From contig CM027384.1 in NCBI GenBank assembly GCA_015680905.1, positions 70,129,001 through 70,193,000 on the forward strand: a DNA stretch of 64,000 bases, given 5' to 3'. Position 1 is the stretch's first letter; every line of letters begins with the position of its first letter. The position numbers and the translations under genes are program-made. This stretch comes from Coptis chinensis (Eukaryota > Streptophyta > Magnoliopsida > Ranunculales > Ranunculaceae). Below, in pieces: positions 61,101 through 64,000 of this stretch. The notes beneath the pieces are model-generated. The model had not been told where the DNA came from, made no database searches, and worked only from the letters and a program-made list of their open reading frames with translations.

Positions 61101-62033
61101 TATACAAATCTTTTGTCTTGTAAGTGTCTTGTACTTCTTAATTAAATCCGAGCCTAGTGTAGATACACTATGTCCTTAAGACAGATTTTCCCCCTCACGG
61201 TGCTTGAAGGTTGATGGGAAACTGTCTCCCAAGATAGAATGAATTTCCTTCTATAGAAAACTAGCACTTTAATTCTATAGAATCAGCGAACACAACATAG
61301 TATTTGACTAAGAACATAGGGAGAAGAGAAAGATCAGAACTCTGTGTGATCTGGTGTGTCTTTCTCTCCAAATTCATCCACTATTTATAGGTGAGTGGTG
61401 CCTTTTCGAAACAACACATTGACTCTTGGAAAAAAGTAAGCAACTCTTTGAAAAGTCACATGTTTCGAAAGGACACACTATTTCGGCATAAAACACTGTT
61501 TCAAACCAGTGCCTATTTCGAAATGTCACACCTTTTCGGCATGATGCATTGTTTCGAACCAGTGCACATTTCGAAAGGTCGCACCTTTTCGGCATAATGC
61601 ACTGTTTTGAACCAGTGCACCCTTTCGAAAAAGTTTTTCTCACTTTACGTACTGTTTCAAGAGAAACCCATTTCATCTCAATGTGGAATAACTTGAGAGA
61701 CAAATTACTCATTCATATCTCAATGGATTTGTGCAAATCTATTTTTCTAACAGAAAGATATAAGTGAACTTTAGGAAACTTCTTTCACCAAGATAAGTAA
61801 TCAAGGTGGCTAGAAAACTGTGACAATTGTTTAACTAGTTGTATATTTATATCCTTGTTATGTCATTTTTCCTATTGATTTAAGATTATCTGCAGAAAGA
61901 TCTCATTTTCTTACCCACCTGAACTCTAGTGCAGACCCCGAAATCACCTATAGCAGCAATAAGTTCTGGTGGTAGAAAATCCAGTAAGCGGATTATACTT
62001 GCCTGTCATGGATCCATGCAGAGAAGTATTGAG
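58114..62033 (+). CDS. Probable 2-carboxy-D-arabinitol-1-phosphatase, exons 1-5 (partial)
   Basis: Histidine-phosphatase superfamily, matching Arabidopsis At5g22620 in motif order. Exons: 58114-58400, 58489-58594, 58704-58920, 59021-59139 and 61935-62033. Residues 1 to about 40 are a Ser/Lys/Asn-rich plastid transit peptide. The catalytic box LVRHGQSTWNEQGRIQG has His50. FASPLARSRRTAEVIW spans exons 1-2. VLVVAHNAINQALVATAI at the end of exon 3 carries the second catalytic His (about 191). Exon 4 gives GLGTEYFRNLIQSNCGVTVL. Exon 5 starts the second half (SSGGRKSSKRIILACHGS). Exon phases agree throughout. The intron between exons 3 and 4 (58921-59020) has a GC donor. The enzyme would remove the Rubisco inhibitor CA1P in the chloroplast. 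The 3' half is not in the window. Exon 6 was not found up to 64000, so the gene runs off the edge or is truncated. Confidence 0.9.
59577..60788. mobile_element. hAT-type element in intron 4 of the phosphatase gene, 1212 bp
   Basis: Ends: TAGTGGCGGAGCCAGGA and the complement of CAGTGGTGGAGTCATGG. The 8-bp TSD ATTATAGG is exact at 59569-59576 and 60789-60796. It contains a tandem duplication and no transposase. Confidence 0.9.
59687..60039. repeat. 178-bp tandem duplication inside the hAT element
   Basis: Two copies start at CAATCGTCAAAAATCATATA (59687 and 59865) with a few substitutions. Both run to TATTAAAAACCTTTTTCAAT. The duplication is within the element, not the gene. Confidence 0.9.
61051..61752. 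mobile_element. Solo LTR E in intron 4 of the phosphatase gene, 702 bp
   Basis: It starts TGTTAGGAATATAC and ends TTTTTCTAACA, with TGTTAG/CTAACA inverted ends. The 5-bp TSD GAAAG is exact at 61046-61050 and 61753-61757. It contains a 52-bp minisatellite and a TATA-like CTATTTATAG near 61381. Confidence 0.92.
61450..61635. repeat. About 52-bp minisatellite inside solo LTR E
   Basis: Three to four units with TTTCGAAA, then CACAC, TTTCGGCAT, then ACTGTTTNRAACCAGTGC. The TTCGAAA palindrome recurs at each unit edge. Confidence 0.8.
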
Positions 62034-64000
62034 GTATGGAAAATATGATCTTTAAGTTAAGAGTCAGGCTCTAATATTTATATCTAGGTCTAACTCGAAT
62101 ATAACAACTCTTTTATTTAGTTCCTCTATTCTCATATCTTTTTTATTGCTAGCATAGTTATCATATTATCATATGTTAAGGCCAACTTGTTATAAACCAG
62201 TGTTACTATCCAATTTGAGACAGTGCCCCCAGAGATTTTTTGATTTTTTGATTGGCAAGCCTGTTTTAAATGAGATAAGTAACTTATTGATGTTGGCGGC
62301 ATTCGATCCCCAGACCTATGGTATCATCATCCAAAGGTTTTCCTGACTTTGCTAGTCGGCACCCCTCCCCCCCCCCCCCCCAAGAAATTATGGCCATGTA
62401 GTCACACCTAAATGAAACTATGAAAGGGCATAAAAGCTCAGAATATATTCAGAAAGGCAGATATCTCATGCCCTTTCTTACTCCCATAATGCTTAATGTC
62501 ACAGGGTTGCAATTTGTGTGTAAATAATGTTGATTGAAGAATATTTGGGGCTTTGTACAAATTGCTTACTTTACCTCCTCTTAGTGAACTCCAACAGAAA
62601 AACTATGTTGCAGATTCGTGGACCACAATACCAGTGTATATATATATATAAAATAACTTTATTATTATTATTATTATATGCCAAGACAAAATGAATTCCT
62701 TACAAAGAACAAAGCAAATGATGTGTATGTGTTGGAATTTCTAGTGGCGCTTATAATATAACTGTAAACAGTTACAGCAAGAACCTTCCACTTTCTATGA
62801 ATTTGTCATGTGGAAAACTGTATTCAGCCCATCCCATCTGGCACAGTACAGGGTGGTACATGTTACTGGGGTTGCTTGCCAACAAAACAAAAAGGAAAAG
62901 AAATGGAAGGTAACTGGGATTTGATTACCAGGTTTTTAGTGGTCGTTCTGTCCAACATTTCACAATGGTGTCAGACACCAACGCCGTCTTTGTACTAAAG
63001 CTATTTACTGGAGAATTGTTATATCAAATGATATATTTATTTTAACTCGTAATGTTAATGACCAGTTAGTCAACATTCAATAAAATGAAAAAGAAGAATA
63101 ATTAGCTGAAAGGGTGGAGGAAGAAGGAAGTGATAAATTATCAGAATCTCATTTATGGTCTTCATTTGTTCTCTTTGCAACCTAGCTAGTACCTATTGTG
63201 GAGGTTTCATTCAATTTGTCTCTGTTTCTCTTTTTATAATCCTATCCTGTTATACTGTCTTTAATTTTAGTGTTCATTGCACTCCATGCCTTGAAGCTTA
63301 CACCTTTTAATACAAACTATTTGAGTGCCCTGCACCCTGCCTTCACATCCAAAGCATTGAAATAAACCACCAGTGTAGCACAAAGTCTATTCTTTGTGCT
63401 TTTTATTAATGTAGCTTGACATGAGGCTGACGTTTGTAGTTATTTAAAGTCTATTATGTGACTGCAAATATTGATTATTCCTGAGAGCGTGTAACAATCA
63501 TTGAAACAATCTTTGCACTTTCAGAACTTTTTGGATTCCCTTGGCTACACTGAGTTACAGTTATGATGTTTGATAATGGACTGTCCTAGGAGTCCGGAAG
63601 AATTTGCTTCCATGTTGACTGACTGTGAGAACTCCATGGGACATTCCGCGACGGCATCTCAGGCCTTGGCCAATGCCATAGAACTCTACCACTAACCATT
63701 TGGTTAAGCTCATGCATTCAGATATCGTTCCTTGCTGGTATCTGTATTTTTTTACTCTCCAAGGAATGGAATTGGTTTGGAAATGCAAAATAGTGAGTTT
63801 GGATAAAAGTCATAAAACTCTCCTGGTTGAAGCTGATCAGCTTCGTGGTCTGGAATATGTTCATACTTCATACATGCATAATTCATGAGAAGGCATGCAC
63901 GAGGCAAATGTATTACTTGTTATATCTTGTACTTAAAATGCTTGTGTGGTTACAGTGGGATATATTTTGAAAATTAGCAACAGAATTAGTACACTATCTT
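62034..64000. other. Intron 5 or truncated 3' region of the phosphatase gene
   Basis: No continuation of the phosphatase reading is found. A C homopolymer of 15 lies at 62367-62381 and an (ATT)n run at 62661-62676. A stretch at 62280-62345 with GGCATTCGATCCCC may be SINE-derived. The short ORFs at 62810 and 63561 show no domain. Confidence 0.45.

Noticed and set aside
63561-63888. Small ORFs at the window end
   Set aside because: Neither strand gives the expected phosphatase continuation or any known domain.
1-64000. CRISPR arrays, operons, tRNA or rRNA genes
   Set aside because: Repeats present are transposon or minisatellite repeats in a plant nuclear context. No cloverleaf or rRNA signature was recognised by eye.

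Overview
This is nuclear DNA from a flowering plant, most likely a eudicot. The evidence is spliced plant genes, a DYW-type pentatricopeptide repeat (PPR) gene, plastid-targeted proteins, and layered LTR, CACTA, hAT, PIF and LINE insertions. The species cannot be named from the sequence.

Bases 1-22,600 are almost entirely transposon-derived. A palindromic tandem array (1166-1682, resuming at 22531) was split by an LTR-like insertion (1683-22530). A CACTA element (3358-18708) sits inside that insertion. The CACTA in turn holds two related solo LTRs in opposite orientation (4445-8157 and 15393-18373) and an element carrying a plant-mobile-domain (PMD) gene (11817-14997). A hAT element (20817-21721) sits elsewhere in the outer insertion. 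Every boundary rests on terminal motifs plus flanking target-site duplications (TSDs) read by eye.

Bases 24,131-34,927 are a second nest. A 5'-truncated LINE contains a Copia retrotransposon (24293-30732), which contains a solo LTR (25493-26971). All coding parts are broken by stops or frameshifts.

Bases 36,600-64,000 are the genic half. They hold an intact PAN/lectin-like membrane protein gene (37722-39176, + strand), a broken SKP1-like gene (about 41847-43070, -), a second PMD element (43453-46666), a small plastid-targeted membrane protein gene (50478-50900, -), an intact 930-residue DYW PPR gene (52596-55388, -), and the 5' five exons of a probable 2-carboxyarabinitol-1-phosphatase gene (58114-62033, +) that runs past the window edge. 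Small inverted-repeat elements lie between and inside these genes. One ends about 22 bp before the TATA box of the PAN gene, and a hAT element and a solo LTR sit in one intron of the phosphatase gene.

The genes do not form a pathway. The two plastid proteins and the organellar RNA-editing factor are ordinary single-copy plant genes in a transposon-rich setting. The least ordinary item is the pair of about 3.2-kb elements with PIF/Harbinger-like ends (3-bp TSDs), palindromic subterminal repeats and a PMD-coiled-coil gene instead of a recognisable transposase.
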